Source: Patescibacteria group bacterium
GTDB taxonomy: Archaea; Nanobdellota; Nanobdellia; Pacearchaeales; GW2011-AR1
Direction of reading: 5' to 3'
DNA: 47,309 nucleotides
Assembly: GCA_019428815.1 (NCBI GenBank)
Contig: JAHYJW010000006.1
Location: 1-47,309, forward strand
Made by a program: the position numbers and the translations under genes. The notes under the pieces were generated by a model that saw only the letters and a list, made by a program, of their open reading frames with translations, searched no databases and was not told the DNA's origin. Shown here one piece after another: positions 19,889-29,777 of the stretch. Every line of letters begins with the position of its first letter. Position 1 is the first letter of the stretch.

Positions 19889-21880
19889 ATGTTGGAAAGT
19901 TCTTTTATTTGGATAGGGGTTGTATTGGGAATTTTAGTATTTTTAGTAATTCTCTTTATGATTTTAATCCCTTCAGAAAAAAAACTCAAGAAAAAAATTG
20001 AGATAAAAGAGGACAATAAAAAGAAACTTTTTGTTAATCATATCTTATTGTTAAGGGGGCTTAAAAAAGAATCTCGAGAAGTTTTAGAAGATATTAACAG
20101 ACTTTCTAGAAAATTCTTTGAGGAAATGTTTGGTCTTCCTTCTAAATTAGAGTACCTTGAAATTGCAGAAAAATTCAAAGATAAAAATAGAAAAGATATT
20201 GTAAATTTTTGTAAAAGAATGGAAGAAGCTCTTTATTCTAAAAAAGAATTAACTAAGATTTATTTAAACACTCTTTTAGACGATTTAGAAAAGTTAGCTG
20301 TAAGAGAATCTAAGGAAGAACAAAAAGCAAAATTTTCTATGGAAATTGAAGATAATAAAAAATCTTTGGAAAGAGAAATTCAAAATTATGGAAGATTAAA
20401 GGCTCTTCCTAACTTAGAAAACGGGTTAAAATCAAGTCTGTTTCCGGATAGATTAAACAAGCCTAAACTTGCTCTTTTAAATGAGTTACCCACAAGAGGT
20501 CCTAATTCTATCTTTTTAGGTAAACTTCCTGAAACAGGACAAAATGCTTATTTTTTTCTTGAAGATTTGAAGAGTAACCTTCTTATTTCTGGTTCGAATA
20601 AAAGTGGAAAGACAACTTTTGCACAAATCTTAGCAGAGGGGGTTTTATTAAAGAATAGAAATGTTTTAGTTTTTGATCCTAAATCTCAATGGAGTGGGTT
20701 TCTAAAAGAATGTAAAAATGCTGAAATTTTGGAAAAATACCCTGAATTTGGAATGAGCCCTGAGAATGTTTTATCTTTTAAAACTTTAATAAAAAAGATT
20801 ACAGATCCCTATGAAATTTTAGAAATTGAAAAATCCTTGGGTAATCCCGGAGAAATAATTGTTTTTGATTTGGGTAGCTTAACTCCCCCACAAATTGATG
20901 TTTTTATTGCAAGTGCATTTGAGCAAATATTCCAGCTTGATTTAAAACCTGACCCTAATTTGAAAACCTTAATAGTATGTGAGGATGTTCATGATTTATT
21001 AAAAGGTCTTGGGGGTTCTGGAGCTGGATTTATTCAGTTAGAAAGGGGCCTTAGAAATCTTTCAGAAAAAGGTATTGGAATAACTATGACATCCCAATTT
21101 TCAGAGGATTTTGTAAGAGAACTAAAAGCAAGAATAAATATGAGAGTTCATATGAAAACAACTTCTGAAAGAGATTTATTTTTAATAAAAAAGAGATTTG
21201 GAGAAGGATACTCAGAAAAAGTAAAAATTCTTTTCCCAGGACAAGGACTAATTTTAAATCCAGATTATAACCAAGGAAGTCCGTATTTAGTTAAATTTAG
21301 ACCATTAGTCCATGATTCAGGTAGCCTTAATTCTTCAGATTTAGAACTTTATCATCAATATTTAAATCTCATCGAAGATTTTGAATATCAAATTTGGCAA
21401 TTAAAAAGATTAGGTGGAAGAGTTACAGATTGTGAATTTGATATTCGTTTAGCTAAAGATAAATTTAAATCTGGTCAATTTGAATTAACAAAAATATACT
21501 TTCAAACATTATCTCCTAAAATTTTGAAAGAGTGGGGAAGGATAAAAAGAAAACCCCTTCATTTCATAAAACCAAGAATAAAAAAAGAGGACCTTTTGAA
21601 GGGGATAAATTTCAGTAAAAGTGAAAGATTAAAATGGAAAGAATTGACAATAACCCCCCAAGAAGAAAATTTAAAATACGAAAAAAAACCTCTTTCTAAG
21701 AATTTTATTCCTAAAACCCCTGAATTTTCAAAAAAGATTACTCAAAAAGAAAGTAAAAAGAAAAAACAAAAGGGAAAAGATAAAAAAGAAAATAAACCTG
21801 CTGATAGATTTTTTGATACAGATATAGATGAAGAATTAGAAGACCTTAGATTAAGAATTAATAGGTTAGCTATTAGGTGA
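19889..21880 (+). CDS. Membrane-anchored HerA/FtsK-type P-loop ATPase (DUF87-like)
   Basis: N-terminal TM; Walker A LLISGSNKSGKTTFAQIL; NVLVFDPKSQWSGF; Walker B TLIVCEDVHDLL; TSQFSEDFVRELKARINMRVHMKT. Confidence 0.8.
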   Translation: MLESSFIWIGVVLGILVFLVILFMILIPSEKKLKKKIEIKEDNKKKLFVNHILLLRGLKKESREVLEDINRLSRKFFEEMFGLPSKLEYLEIAEKFKDKNRKDIVNFCKRMEEALYSKKELTKIYLNTLLDDLEKLAVRESKEEQKAKFSMEIEDNKKSLEREIQNYGRLKALPNLENGLKSSLFPDRLNKPKLALLNELPTRGPNSIFLGKLPETGQNAYFFLEDLKSNLLISGSNKSGKTTFAQILAEGVLLKNRNVLVFDPKSQWSGFLKECKNAEILEKYPEFGMSPENVLSFKTLIKKITDPYEILEIEKSLGNPGEIIVFDLGSLTPPQIDVFIASAFEQIFQLDLKPDPNLKTLIVCEDVHDLLKGLGGSGAGFIQLERGLRNLSEKGIGITMTSQFSEDFVRELKARINMRVHMKTTSERDLFLIKKRFGEGYSEKVKILFPGQGLILNPDYNQGSPYLVKFRPLVHDSGSLNSSDLELYHQYLNLIEDFEYQIWQLKRLGGRVTDCEFDIRLAKDKFKSGQFELTKIYFQTLSPKILKEWGRIKRKPLHFIKPRIKKEDLLKGINFSKSERLKWKELTITPQEENLKYEKKPLSKNFIPKTPEFSKKITQKESKKKKQKGKDKKENKPADRFFDTDIDEELEDLRLRINRLAIR

Positions 21881-21913
21881 GAAATTTTTGTATTTTAGTG
21901 TATTTTAAGAGTA

Positions 21914-23023
21914 TTAGATTTTTAATCTTTCTATAAACTCCTTTTTATTAAAAGGGATTATCTCATCATATAGCTGTCCAGTTCCTAAAAAGATTATGGG
22001 TTTTTTAGTTATATAACCTATAGACAAAGCAGACCCCCCTTTTTCGTCAACGTCTGTTTTAGTAAGAATAATCCCATCAATTCCTATTTCTTCATCAAAA
22101 CTTTTTGCCTGTTCAATAACATCATTTCCGGTTATGGATTCCCCAACAAATATCTTTAAGTTTGGTTTACATACTCGATTAATCTTCTCCATTTCTTTTA
22201 ACAAATTCTTAGAGGTGTGCATTCTTCCAGCAGTATCTATTAAAACCACATCGATATGATTCTTTTTAGCATAGTTTATTGCATCAAAACCCACTGCTGC
22301 CGGATCAGATCCATACTCTTGAGAGATAACTGGCACTCCTAACTTGTTCCCATGTTCTTTTAATTGTTCTATACTGGCAGCTCTAAATGTATCTGCACTG
22401 GCTAAAACGCTAGAAAGATTTTCCTTTTTTAGAAAGTTTGAGATTTTTGCAATTGTTGTTGTTTTTCCAGTTCCATTAATTCCCATAAAAAGGACGATAA
22501 AAGGTTCTTGAGGGTTATTCTCCTTTTTTTCTTTTATCTCTTTTAAAATTTCAAGGGGTTCTAAGAGAACTTTTTCTAGTATATCTTTTAAAGCATCTTT
22601 TATTTGAGTTTCTATCTCTTTTTTTAAGAATTCTTTTCCAACAATTCTTTCTCCTAGCTCGGACATAATCTTGTCTGCAACTTCAAATGCCACATTATTT
22701 TCTAGAAGTATCATTTTTAACTCTTCGCCATAATACTCAAAATCATCTTGAGAAATTTTTGTTTTGTTTATCTTACCTGCAATTTTTCTAAAGAAACCCT
22801 CTTTTTTTTCTTCATCTTCAGGTATAGATACCCCCCCTGTGCTCTTTTCTTTAACTTTTTTTGATTTCTTTAACTTTTTCTCAGATTTTGTAATCTTTTC
22901 TTTAGTCTCTTTTTTAGTTCCTTCTTTTAGTTCTTCAGATGATTCTTCTAATGAGGATTTGTCTTTATCTTTTGAGACATCTTTAACCCATTTGCTTATT
23001 TTTTCTTTTAAAAATTTGAACAT
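21914..23023 (-). CDS. ftsY: Signal recognition particle receptor FtsY
   Basis: FMGINGTGKTTTIAKISNFLK, SADTFRAASIEQL, DTAGRMHTSKNLLKEMEKI, LTKTDVDEKGGSALSIGYITKKPIIFLGTGQ; charged N-terminal domain. Confidence 0.96.
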   Translation of the reverse strand: MFKFLKEKISKWVKDVSKDKDKSSLEESSEELKEGTKKETKEKITKSEKKLKKSKKVKEKSTGGVSIPEDEEKKEGFFRKIAGKINKTKISQDDFEYYGEELKMILLENNVAFEVADKIMSELGERIVGKEFLKKEIETQIKDALKDILEKVLLEPLEILKEIKEKKENNPQEPFIVLFMGINGTGKTTTIAKISNFLKKENLSSVLASADTFRAASIEQLKEHGNKLGVPVISQEYGSDPAAVGFDAINYAKKNHIDVVLIDTAGRMHTSKNLLKEMEKINRVCKPNLKIFVGESITGNDVIEQAKSFDEEIGIDGIILTKTDVDEKGGSALSIGYITKKPIIFLGTGQLYDEIIPFNKKEFIERLKI

Positions 23024-23115
23024 ATCTCTAATAATTTTGGTTGATTTATAAATATGATTAATGTACCTAAAAAACGAATATAAATTTTTATAAATGGCAG
23101 GTGCTTTAATAATCT

Positions 23116-24456
23116 ATGAAAGGAATACTTGTACTTTTGGATGGAATTGGGGACCTTCCTTCTAGAGTTCTTAAGGGAAAAACTCCCTTAGAAGCAGCAA
23201 ATACCCCTAATTTAGATTTTTTAGCTGCTCGGGGAGAGATGGGGTTAATGTATCCTGTGAGGCCGGGGTTTATTCCGGAATCAGATCAAGCAGTTATTTC
23301 TATTTTTGGTAACGAGTTAATTGATAGTACTAGGGGACAGTTAGAAGCAAAGGGAACTGGGTTAAAACTTACTCGTGGGGATTTAGCATTAAGGGTTAAT
23401 TTTGCAACTATTGATTCTTTAAAAGAGGGAAATATCTTAGATAGACGGGCTGGACGTACTTTAACCACAGCAGAAGCAGAGATTTTAGCTAAAGCGATTA
23501 ATAAAATTAAACTTCCTTGTGAGTTTGTTTTTAAATCAACAGTTCAACATAGGGCGGCTCTTGTTCTAAGGGGGGGATTTTCAGATAACATCTCGAGTAA
23601 TGATTCTACATATTCAGAAGGAAAAATGAGAGAAGTAAATAAAATCTCAAATTTTAGAGCATTAGATGATGAAGAAAATACTCAATATACTGTTAATATT
23701 CTTAATGAATTCTTGGATAAAGTTTTTGAGGTTTTAGATAAACATCCGATCAATCAACAAAGAAGAAAAAAGGGTCTTTCTCCTGCAAATTTTCTTCTTA
23801 TAAGAGGTGCAGGCATTGAACCTCCAAAATTAAAATTTTATAGAAAATGGATATCTGTTGCTTATATGCCCCTTGAAATGGGATTTTCAGAAATTAGCGG
23901 AATGAATGTTTTTTCCTTTGATTACCCCCCATTAAAAGGATATGATTCATATAAAAATCTAAGAGAAGGGTTGATTAAAGCTTGTGATTTTTCAATTAAA
24001 GTACTTAAAAAAAACCATAAAAGTGCAGATTACGCTTATATACACTTAAAAGAAACAGATTTACCTGGCCATGATAATAAACCTATTGAGAAGAAGTTGA
24101 TGATAGAACATATTGATAAGACCTTTTTTAAATTTTTAAAAGATTTTGCAACCTCAAATAAGATAAAAGTAGTTGTTACAGGTGATCATTCTACTCCTTG
24201 TAAACTTAAGGCCCATTCTGCAGATCCTGTTCCTATTTTGTTTTATAATGATAAACCCCCGAAACCTAAAGGCGGAATTACTTCTTTTTTTAAAAATGCA
24301 AATCAAAAAATCCCTTTTTATCCCAAGAAAAATCCTCTAAAACCGGAAAATTCTGAAGAGAAAAGAGAAAAATTTTGTGAAAAAAATGCAAAAAGAGGTA
24401 GTTTAGGAAAAGTTCTTGGTAAAGAACTTTTTGAAAAAGTTGGTTTTTTAAAATAA
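23116..24456 (+). CDS. apgM: 2,3-bisphosphoglycerate-independent phosphoglycerate mutase, archaeal type
   Basis: LLDGIGDLPSRVLKGKTPLEAANTPNLDFLAARGEMGLMYPV; HLKETDLPGHDNKP; VVTGDHSTPCKLKAHSADPVPILFY. Confidence 0.93.
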   Translation: MKGILVLLDGIGDLPSRVLKGKTPLEAANTPNLDFLAARGEMGLMYPVRPGFIPESDQAVISIFGNELIDSTRGQLEAKGTGLKLTRGDLALRVNFATIDSLKEGNILDRRAGRTLTTAEAEILAKAINKIKLPCEFVFKSTVQHRAALVLRGGFSDNISSNDSTYSEGKMREVNKISNFRALDDEENTQYTVNILNEFLDKVFEVLDKHPINQQRRKKGLSPANFLLIRGAGIEPPKLKFYRKWISVAYMPLEMGFSEISGMNVFSFDYPPLKGYDSYKNLREGLIKACDFSIKVLKKNHKSADYAYIHLKETDLPGHDNKPIEKKLMIEHIDKTFFKFLKDFATSNKIKVVVTGDHSTPCKLKAHSADPVPILFYNDKPPKPKGGITSFFKNANQKIPFYPKKNPLKPENSEEKREKFCEKNAKRGSLGKVLGKELFEKVGFLK

Positions 24457-24590
24457 AAGTTTTTTTAAAGAATCCCTAAAAAATAATAAAAATTTGGGGT
24501 TTTAAGGTATTTCTTTTTTTATAATCTTAAACTCTAAAAGCTTTTTTTTATTATGGCAATTGTTAAAAAGGGGACTTATTTGTTATCCTT

Positions 24591-25145
24591 ATGATTACTT
24601 ACAATGATTTATACGAAGCAGCAAGAAAAGAGCGATATTCTGATCAACTCCAAAATCTCCCAAAAAATTTCATTGAAGAAATATCTATTTATCTTAAAGA
24701 AAAAAAGCAACTTTCCCTTAAAGATGATGATATCTTTTCAGATATGATTACTAAAACCAAAAAACAACTTGAAAATGCAATAACTCTTTTTAGAGAGTTG
24801 ATTATCAGGAGAAGAAAAAAAATACTCAATCTTGTTCTTATAGCTGCAGAAACCGGGATTTCTAAACAAGATTTTGATAACATGCTTTCTTTTGAAAAAA
24901 CACTATTCGAGGAACTCATGAAAAATGTTGAGATATCAGATAAAAAACTTAATGAAATCTTAACTGGTAAGAAAATTAAAGAATCTAAAAATGAGATGGT
25001 TATTTTTAAAAAAGAGGTTGGAGAATTTGTAGACTTAGAGGGTGAAAAAATTGGCCCCTTTGAAAAAGGGCAAATTGTAAATATCCCTCGCGATGTCGCA
25101 AAAATTCTGATTGAAGATGGAAAAGCAGAGATTTTGGATAAATAA
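24591..25145 (+). CDS. Archaeal GINS complex subunit (Gins51/Gins15-like)
   Basis: MITYNDLYEAARKERYSDQLQNLPKNF...YLKEK..., C-terminal EFVDLEGEKIGPFEKGQIVNIPRDVAKILIEDGKAEIL. Confidence 0.75.
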   Translation: MITYNDLYEAARKERYSDQLQNLPKNFIEEISIYLKEKKQLSLKDDDIFSDMITKTKKQLENAITLFRELIIRRRKKILNLVLIAAETGISKQDFDNMLSFEKTLFEELMKNVEISDKKLNEILTGKKIKESKNEMVIFKKEVGEFVDLEGEKIGPFEKGQIVNIPRDVAKILIEDGKAEILDK

Positions 25146-25212
25146 AAACCAAGTTTCTAATTTTTTAAACTTTTTCCGGTAAATTTATTAATCTTTTATT
25201 CTTTTTTATTCA

Positions 25213-25443
25213 ATGAAAAACAGACATTTTGTTGGAGCATTGTTTTTTCTCGTGGGTTTAATATTAACCTATACCTTAGAAAGATCTACCCTTTTTATTG
25301 GGTTGGTTTTTTGTGTGTTTGGGCTCATAATATTCTTTAATAAAAAAGGAGATGAAATTGAGATGATTAAGTCTCTTAATCTAAACAAAAAAAATGATAA
25401 GGAGGAACTAAAGAGGAGAAATAAAAATGGAAAAAACAAATAA
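25213..25443 (+). CDS. Small two-TM protein
   Basis: Two hydrophobic segments (FVGALFFLVGLILTYTL, TLFIGLVFCVFGLIIFF), Lys-rich tail. Confidence 0.55.
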   Translation: MKNRHFVGALFFLVGLILTYTLERSTLFIGLVFCVFGLIIFFNKKGDEIEMIKSLNLNKKNDKEELKRRNKNGKNK

Positions 25444-25801
25444 ACCTGAAATAAATGAGAACAAAATGGCCAAAAAAGAGATAATTGTTTCTACAGCTAG
25501 CGAAATTCCGGGAATTAAGATAGATAAGATCTTGGGGATTGTTAAGGGGAATACTGTTAGAGTCAAAAATATTGGAAGCGATATTGGAGCAAGTCTTAAA
25601 AGCTTAATTGGAGGAGAAATCAAAACTTATTCTGGAATGATCTCTCAAGCTAGAGAAGAAGCATTTAATCGTATGATAAATCAAGCAATTGATTTAAAAG
25701 CTGATGCAGTTATTATGGTTAGATTCTCAACATCTATGGTTTTACAAGGAGCTGCTGAAATTTTAGCTTATGGGACTGCTGTAAAATTAAAAAAATCTTA
25801 G
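25427..25801 (+). CDS. YbjQ/UPF0145 family protein
   Basis: IIVSTASEIPGIKIDKILGIVKGNTVRVKNIGSDIGASLKSLIGGEIKTYSGMISQAREEAFNRMI..A..LKADAVI. Confidence 0.9.
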   Translation: MEKTNKPEINENKMAKKEIIVSTASEIPGIKIDKILGIVKGNTVRVKNIGSDIGASLKSLIGGEIKTYSGMISQAREEAFNRMINQAIDLKADAVIMVRFSTSMVLQGAAEILAYGTAVKLKKS

Positions 25802-25850
25802 ATTAGGGTTACTTTTTTAAAAAATTTTTTTGGATTAAAAAGATTTAAAA

Positions 25851-25924
25851 GCCTGCAGGGGGAGTCGAACCCCCGACCTACTGCTTACAAGGCAGTCGCT
25901 CTAATCCAACTGAGCTATGCAGGC
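25851..25924 (-). tRNA. tRNA-Thr(TGT)
   Basis: Reverse complement GCCTGCATAGCTCAGTTGGATTAGAGCGACTGCCTTGTAAGCAGTAGGTCGGGGGTTCGACTCCCCCTGCAGGC folds as a cloverleaf; loop CTTGTAA. Confidence 0.95.
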
Positions 25925-25976
25925 AATCAAACTTAGAAAGAATAATTTAATTTAAAAGGGTTTTGATGCAAATCTA

Positions 25977-26468
25977 TTAGAAAATATGTTCTTCTTCAAC
26001 TCTTTTGTAATCATGTATTTCATCTAAAGAAAACCAAATCCCTAATTCCCTTTTAGCTTCCTCTAGACTAGAAGAAGCATGTACAACATTTTTTACCACA
26101 GTTCCTTTTTCTTTTGCATAATTAAAACTTACATGGGAAAAATCTCCTCTTATTGTTCCAGGAAGAGCATTTTTTGATTCTGTATCTCCTACAAGTTTAC
26201 GAACATTTTCTATAGCATCTACTCCCTCAATTGCTATCGCGACAACTGGTCCGAGGCTGATAAATTTTAATAAATTCTCTCTAACTTTTTCGCCTCTTCT
26301 TTGAGATATATCTTCAGTATAATGTTTTTTTGCTGTATCTTCTTCTACTTTAACTAATTTTAAACCAATAATCTTAAGGCCCCTTTGCTCAAATCTTTTT
26401 ATTATTTCTCCTATTAATCCTCTTTGGACTCCATCGGGTTTTACAAGAACAAGTGTTTGTTGAAGCAT
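25977..26468 (-). CDS. ndk: Nucleoside diphosphate kinase
   Basis: QQTLVLVKPDGVQRGLIGEIIKRFEQRGLKIIGLKLVKV; LPGTIRGDFSH; NVVHASSSLEEAKRELGIWF. Confidence 0.95.
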   Translation of the reverse strand: MLQQTLVLVKPDGVQRGLIGEIIKRFEQRGLKIIGLKLVKVEEDTAKKHYTEDISQRRGEKVRENLLKFISLGPVVAIAIEGVDAIENVRKLVGDTESKNALPGTIRGDFSHVSFNYAKEKGTVVKNVVHASSSLEEAKRELGIWFSLDEIHDYKRVEEEHIF

Positions 26469-26476
26469 ATTTTACT

Positions 26477-27028
26477 TTACTGAGAGATTTTTTCTTTAAA
26501 CTTTTCAATGCTTAAAACTTTTATTTCACATAAAGAAAGAGGGTAAATTTTCTTTAACTTCAAGCTTAATGATTTTTGAATCTTATTGTTTAGAATATCA
26601 ATAAAAATTGTTTCAGTATCTTTTGTTTTTGAATATTCTGTTAATTCTTCTTTAGCCTTTTCTCTTAAGGCTTTTCTAACTGCTCTTGAAACTTTTTTTC
26701 TTGTTATTAAAAAAGGCTTTATTCTCAAAAAAGCATTTTCACATTCTGTAGAAAATGAGTCTTCAACATAATTTGAACCTCCCCTAATCATTCTTCTTAT
26801 AAAACAAGGTAATATCTTTAATTCAAGAGGATAAGAAGTAGCTTTATCCCCCTCAACTTTTACTTTTAATTTTAATAATGCATTTTTTCCTCTTAAGATT
26901 CTTGTTAAATCGTAAACTATTGTTCTTCCATTTATTTCTTTTAAGTCATAGCCATAAAGTTGGGTTTCTTTCTTTATTAGAGGCATTTCTACATCAAAAA
27001 ACTTTTTTCTTTTTTTTGCTTGTGCCAT
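26477..27028 (-). CDS. rps3ae: 30S ribosomal protein S3ae (eS1)
   Basis: KKFFDVEMP...GRTIVYDLTRILRGKNALLKLKVK...FIRRMIRGGSNYVEDSF, RITRKKVSRAVRKALR-like. Confidence 0.9.
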   Translation of the reverse strand: MAQAKKRKKFFDVEMPLIKKETQLYGYDLKEINGRTIVYDLTRILRGKNALLKLKVKVEGDKATSYPLELKILPCFIRRMIRGGSNYVEDSFSTECENAFLRIKPFLITRKKVSRAVRKALREKAKEELTEYSKTKDTETIFIDILNNKIQKSLSLKLKKIYPLSLCEIKVLSIEKFKEKISQ

Positions 27029-27066
27029 TTTAATATTTTTATTAAGTTTGTTAATAATTTTACTAT

Positions 27067-27384
27067 TTACTCTTGTAACACCTTTCCAGTTCTTTTATTT
27101 CTATTTCCAGTTCTATATTTAGATTTTCCGCATTCTTGGCAGGTGTAAAGTATGTTTGTTTTTTTTGTTGTTTTACTTTTTCTTTTGAATTTTGAAACAG
27201 GCGGTTTAGATCCCCACTTTCCTTTGTTACCAAAGCCAGTTCCAAGGCCCCTTGATTTTGCTCTAGCAATACTCCCTCGGGTTAGCGTCCCTCTTTGAAA
27301 ACCAGTCCCTACTAATTTTATTTTCTGTTCTGTCTTTTTTTTACAATAAGGACAAAATCTTTTTGTAGTTTTTGGTATCTTCAT
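27067..27384 (-). CDS. rpl44e: 50S ribosomal protein L44e (eL42)
   Basis: MKIPKTTKRFCPYCKKKTEQKI...RGLGTGFGNKGKWGSKPPVSKFKRKSKTTKKTNILYTCQECGKSK. Confidence 0.95.
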   Translation of the reverse strand: MKIPKTTKRFCPYCKKKTEQKIKLVGTGFQRGTLTRGSIARAKSRGLGTGFGNKGKWGSKPPVSKFKRKSKTTKKTNILYTCQECGKSKYRTGNRNKRTGKVLQE

Positions 27385-27453
27385 GTTGAGAAAAGAAAAA
27401 ACTAGTTTTTAAAGCTTGTTGATTTCCTAAAAAAGCATATTTTTCTTAAAAAT

Positions 27454-27525
27454 GGTCCCGGCAGGAATTGAACCTGCGATCTTTTCCACGTCAAGGAAAC
27501 GTCATAACCACTAGACCACGGGACC
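27454..27525 (-). tRNA. tRNA-Val(GAC)
   Basis: Reverse complement GGTCCCGTGGTCTAGTGGTTATGACGTTTCCTTGACGTGGAAAAGATCGCAGGTTCAATTCCTGCCGGGACC; anticodon stem TTTCC/GGAAA, loop TTGACGT. Confidence 0.92.
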
Positions 27526-27579
27526 TTATGAAAGTTTATTTTAGAAAATATTTAAATATAATGTTTTTCTTTATTAAAT

Positions 27580-27789
27580 ATGAAAAGGGGATATCAGAAG
27601 AAAAACCAATCTAAAGGGATTTTTTTGTTTCTTTATTTGATTTTTGCAGCATACTTTTTGAATTATCCCTTCAGATTTATGGAAGTTCCTGAATTTTTTT
27701 TATCTATAGACCAATGGATTATCTTTTTTGGGGGTATTCTCCTTATTCTAGGGGCATATAATCATCTTAGAAAAAAAGCCACTTTTTGA
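27580..27789 (+). CDS. Small two-TM protein (weak similarity to 36168..36365)
   Basis: FLYLIFAAYFLNYPF...VPEFFLSIDQWIIFFGGILLILGAYNHL. Confidence 0.5.
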   Translation: MKRGYQKKNQSKGIFLFLYLIFAAYFLNYPFRFMEVPEFFLSIDQWIIFFGGILLILGAYNHLRKKATF

Positions 27790-27889
27790 AGTTTAATCTT
27801 AATATTTTTTGATTTTTCGAATCTCTCAATTCTATTAATTAGCTAATTTTTAACAATAAATTTATATATATAATTACCATGTTTTTCGT

Positions 27890-29773
27890 ATGGTGATTAA
27901 AAGGGATGCCCCCCTTATTTTTAATAAGGATTTCAAAGATTTTTTTTTAAAAAAAAGGGGTCAAGTAACAATTTTTATTATTATTGCAATAGTGATAGTT
28001 TTCGCAATCTTGATTTTTTTCTTTTTTAGAGGTAAAACCATTGAGACCCAAATCCCAGCTTATGCAGAGCCGGTTTATTCAAATTTTTTGTTTTGTATAG
28101 AAGAAGCTACTTTAATAGGGACAAATTTAATTGGAAGCCAGGGGGGCTACATTTACCTACCTGAGTTTGAACCCGGTTCTTCTTATATGCCTTTTTCTTC
28201 TCAATTAAACTTTTTAGGAAGTTCAGTTCCTTACTGGTATTATGTTTCTGGAAACAACATCCAAAGAGAAAAAGTTCCAACAAAAGAAATGATGGAGTCT
28301 CATTTAGAAGACTTTATTGAAGAAAAGATAAAAAGTTGTAATTACAATCAATACAAAACTCAAGGATTCCAGATATCCTGGGAAGATCCTTCTTCGAGGG
28401 TGAATATCCAAGATGATCGAATTGAGGTAATCCTCAATATGAACTTAAACATTGCTTTAGGCAATGAGAGTTTTACTTCCTCTAACCACAGGGTTGTAGT
28501 AAACTCTGAATTAGGTTCTTTATATAACTCTGCAAAAAGAGTTTATGAAGAACAACAAAAAACCTTGTTCTTAGAAGATTATGCGATAGATATCTTAAGA
28601 AACTATGCTCCGGTGGATGGTGCAGAAGTTACTTGTTCTCCTTTAATTTGGAATGCAGATGATATATTCAATGAGTTACAAGAAGCAATTGAAGCAAATA
28701 CTCAAGCTTTGACAAATCAGGGGTCTGATAATGATTATTTCTTTGTGGATCTTCCTGTTAAAAATGAAGTTAGATTTTTGAACTCGAAGACTTGGCCTCA
28801 TAATTTTGAGGTTACTCCTACAGAAGGTAATCTTTTAATCTCAACTCCAGTTGGGAATCAACCCGGATTGGGGATTTTGGGTTTCTGTTATGCTCCTTAC
28901 CATTATGTTTATGATATGAAATATCCTGTTTTAGTTCAAATTTATTCTGGTGGAGAGATGTTTCAATTTCCTTTAGCGGTCATTATTAGAGGAAATAACC
29001 CTAGAGAACCAATTGAAGGAGCAGTTGCTTATCCTGGAATTATTCCAGAACTATGTCAGCATAAAAATACTGAAATTTTAGTAGATGTAAAAGATTTTAA
29101 TGGGAATCCTATTGGAGCAGACATATCTTTTGATTGTTTTGCAAATACTTGTTTTATTGGTCAAACAAGTAATTCAGGGGTTCTTTTATCAGATTTTCCC
29201 CAATGTGTAAATGGATTTGTTTCTGCTAAAGCTCCAGGTTTTAAAGATGCCAAATATCTTTTATCTACTGTTTCTGCTGGAAACATAGAGATTTTAATGG
29301 AACGTATGTACACCAAAGAGATTCAATTAATGCTTGATGGGACTAATTTTAATGGTAACGCATTAATCTATTTTATTTCAAATGATTCTACTAAAACTAT
29401 TGTTTATCCTGAACAAAGAGCTGTTGAACTTTCAGCAGGGCAATATGAGGTTCAAGTTCATATCTTTAGGGATGCAGAAATTAATTTTGGAGAGATGGTA
29501 ACTGAACAGTGTATTGAGGTTCCACGTTCAGGTATCTTAGGTTTTGTAGGACTTAAAAAAAAGAATTGTTTTGAAGTAACAATCCCTGAACAGATTATCT
29601 CGCAATCCTTAGCTGGAGGGGGCAAACAAAATTATTATATTTCTGAATCTGAATTAGCTTCTTTAAATCATATTAAAATAAACGTTGGGAGTTTTCCAAT
29701 ACCCAATGATATAAATCAAATACAGTATAACTATCTTTTATTCGATGAAAGGGGGCTCGATATAATTATCTAA
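27890..29773 (+). CDS. Secreted/membrane-anchored surface protein with class III (prepilin)-like N-terminus
   Basis: N-terminal KKRGQVTIFIIIAIVIVFAILIFFFF; large Cys-containing ectodomain; 4 nt upstream of 29778. Confidence 0.75.
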   Translation: MVIKRDAPLIFNKDFKDFFLKKRGQVTIFIIIAIVIVFAILIFFFFRGKTIETQIPAYAEPVYSNFLFCIEEATLIGTNLIGSQGGYIYLPEFEPGSSYMPFSSQLNFLGSSVPYWYYVSGNNIQREKVPTKEMMESHLEDFIEEKIKSCNYNQYKTQGFQISWEDPSSRVNIQDDRIEVILNMNLNIALGNESFTSSNHRVVVNSELGSLYNSAKRVYEEQQKTLFLEDYAIDILRNYAPVDGAEVTCSPLIWNADDIFNELQEAIEANTQALTNQGSDNDYFFVDLPVKNEVRFLNSKTWPHNFEVTPTEGNLLISTPVGNQPGLGILGFCYAPYHYVYDMKYPVLVQIYSGGEMFQFPLAVIIRGNNPREPIEGAVAYPGIIPELCQHKNTEILVDVKDFNGNPIGADISFDCFANTCFIGQTSNSGVLLSDFPQCVNGFVSAKAPGFKDAKYLLSTVSAGNIEILMERMYTKEIQLMLDGTNFNGNALIYFISNDSTKTIVYPEQRAVELSAGQYEVQVHIFRDAEINFGEMVTEQCIEVPRSGILGFVGLKKKNCFEVTIPEQIISQSLAGGGKQNYYISESELASLNHIKINVGSFPIPNDINQIQYNYLLFDERGLDIII

Positions 29774-29777
29774 AAAA

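Noticed and set aside
22764-23051. 95 aa ORF antisense to ftsY (Phe/Ser-rich)
   Set aside because: Antisense of the Lys/Glu-rich FtsY N-terminal domain; composition artefact.
27063-27269. 68 aa ORF in another frame of L44e
   Set aside because: L44e in the overlapping frame is unambiguous.
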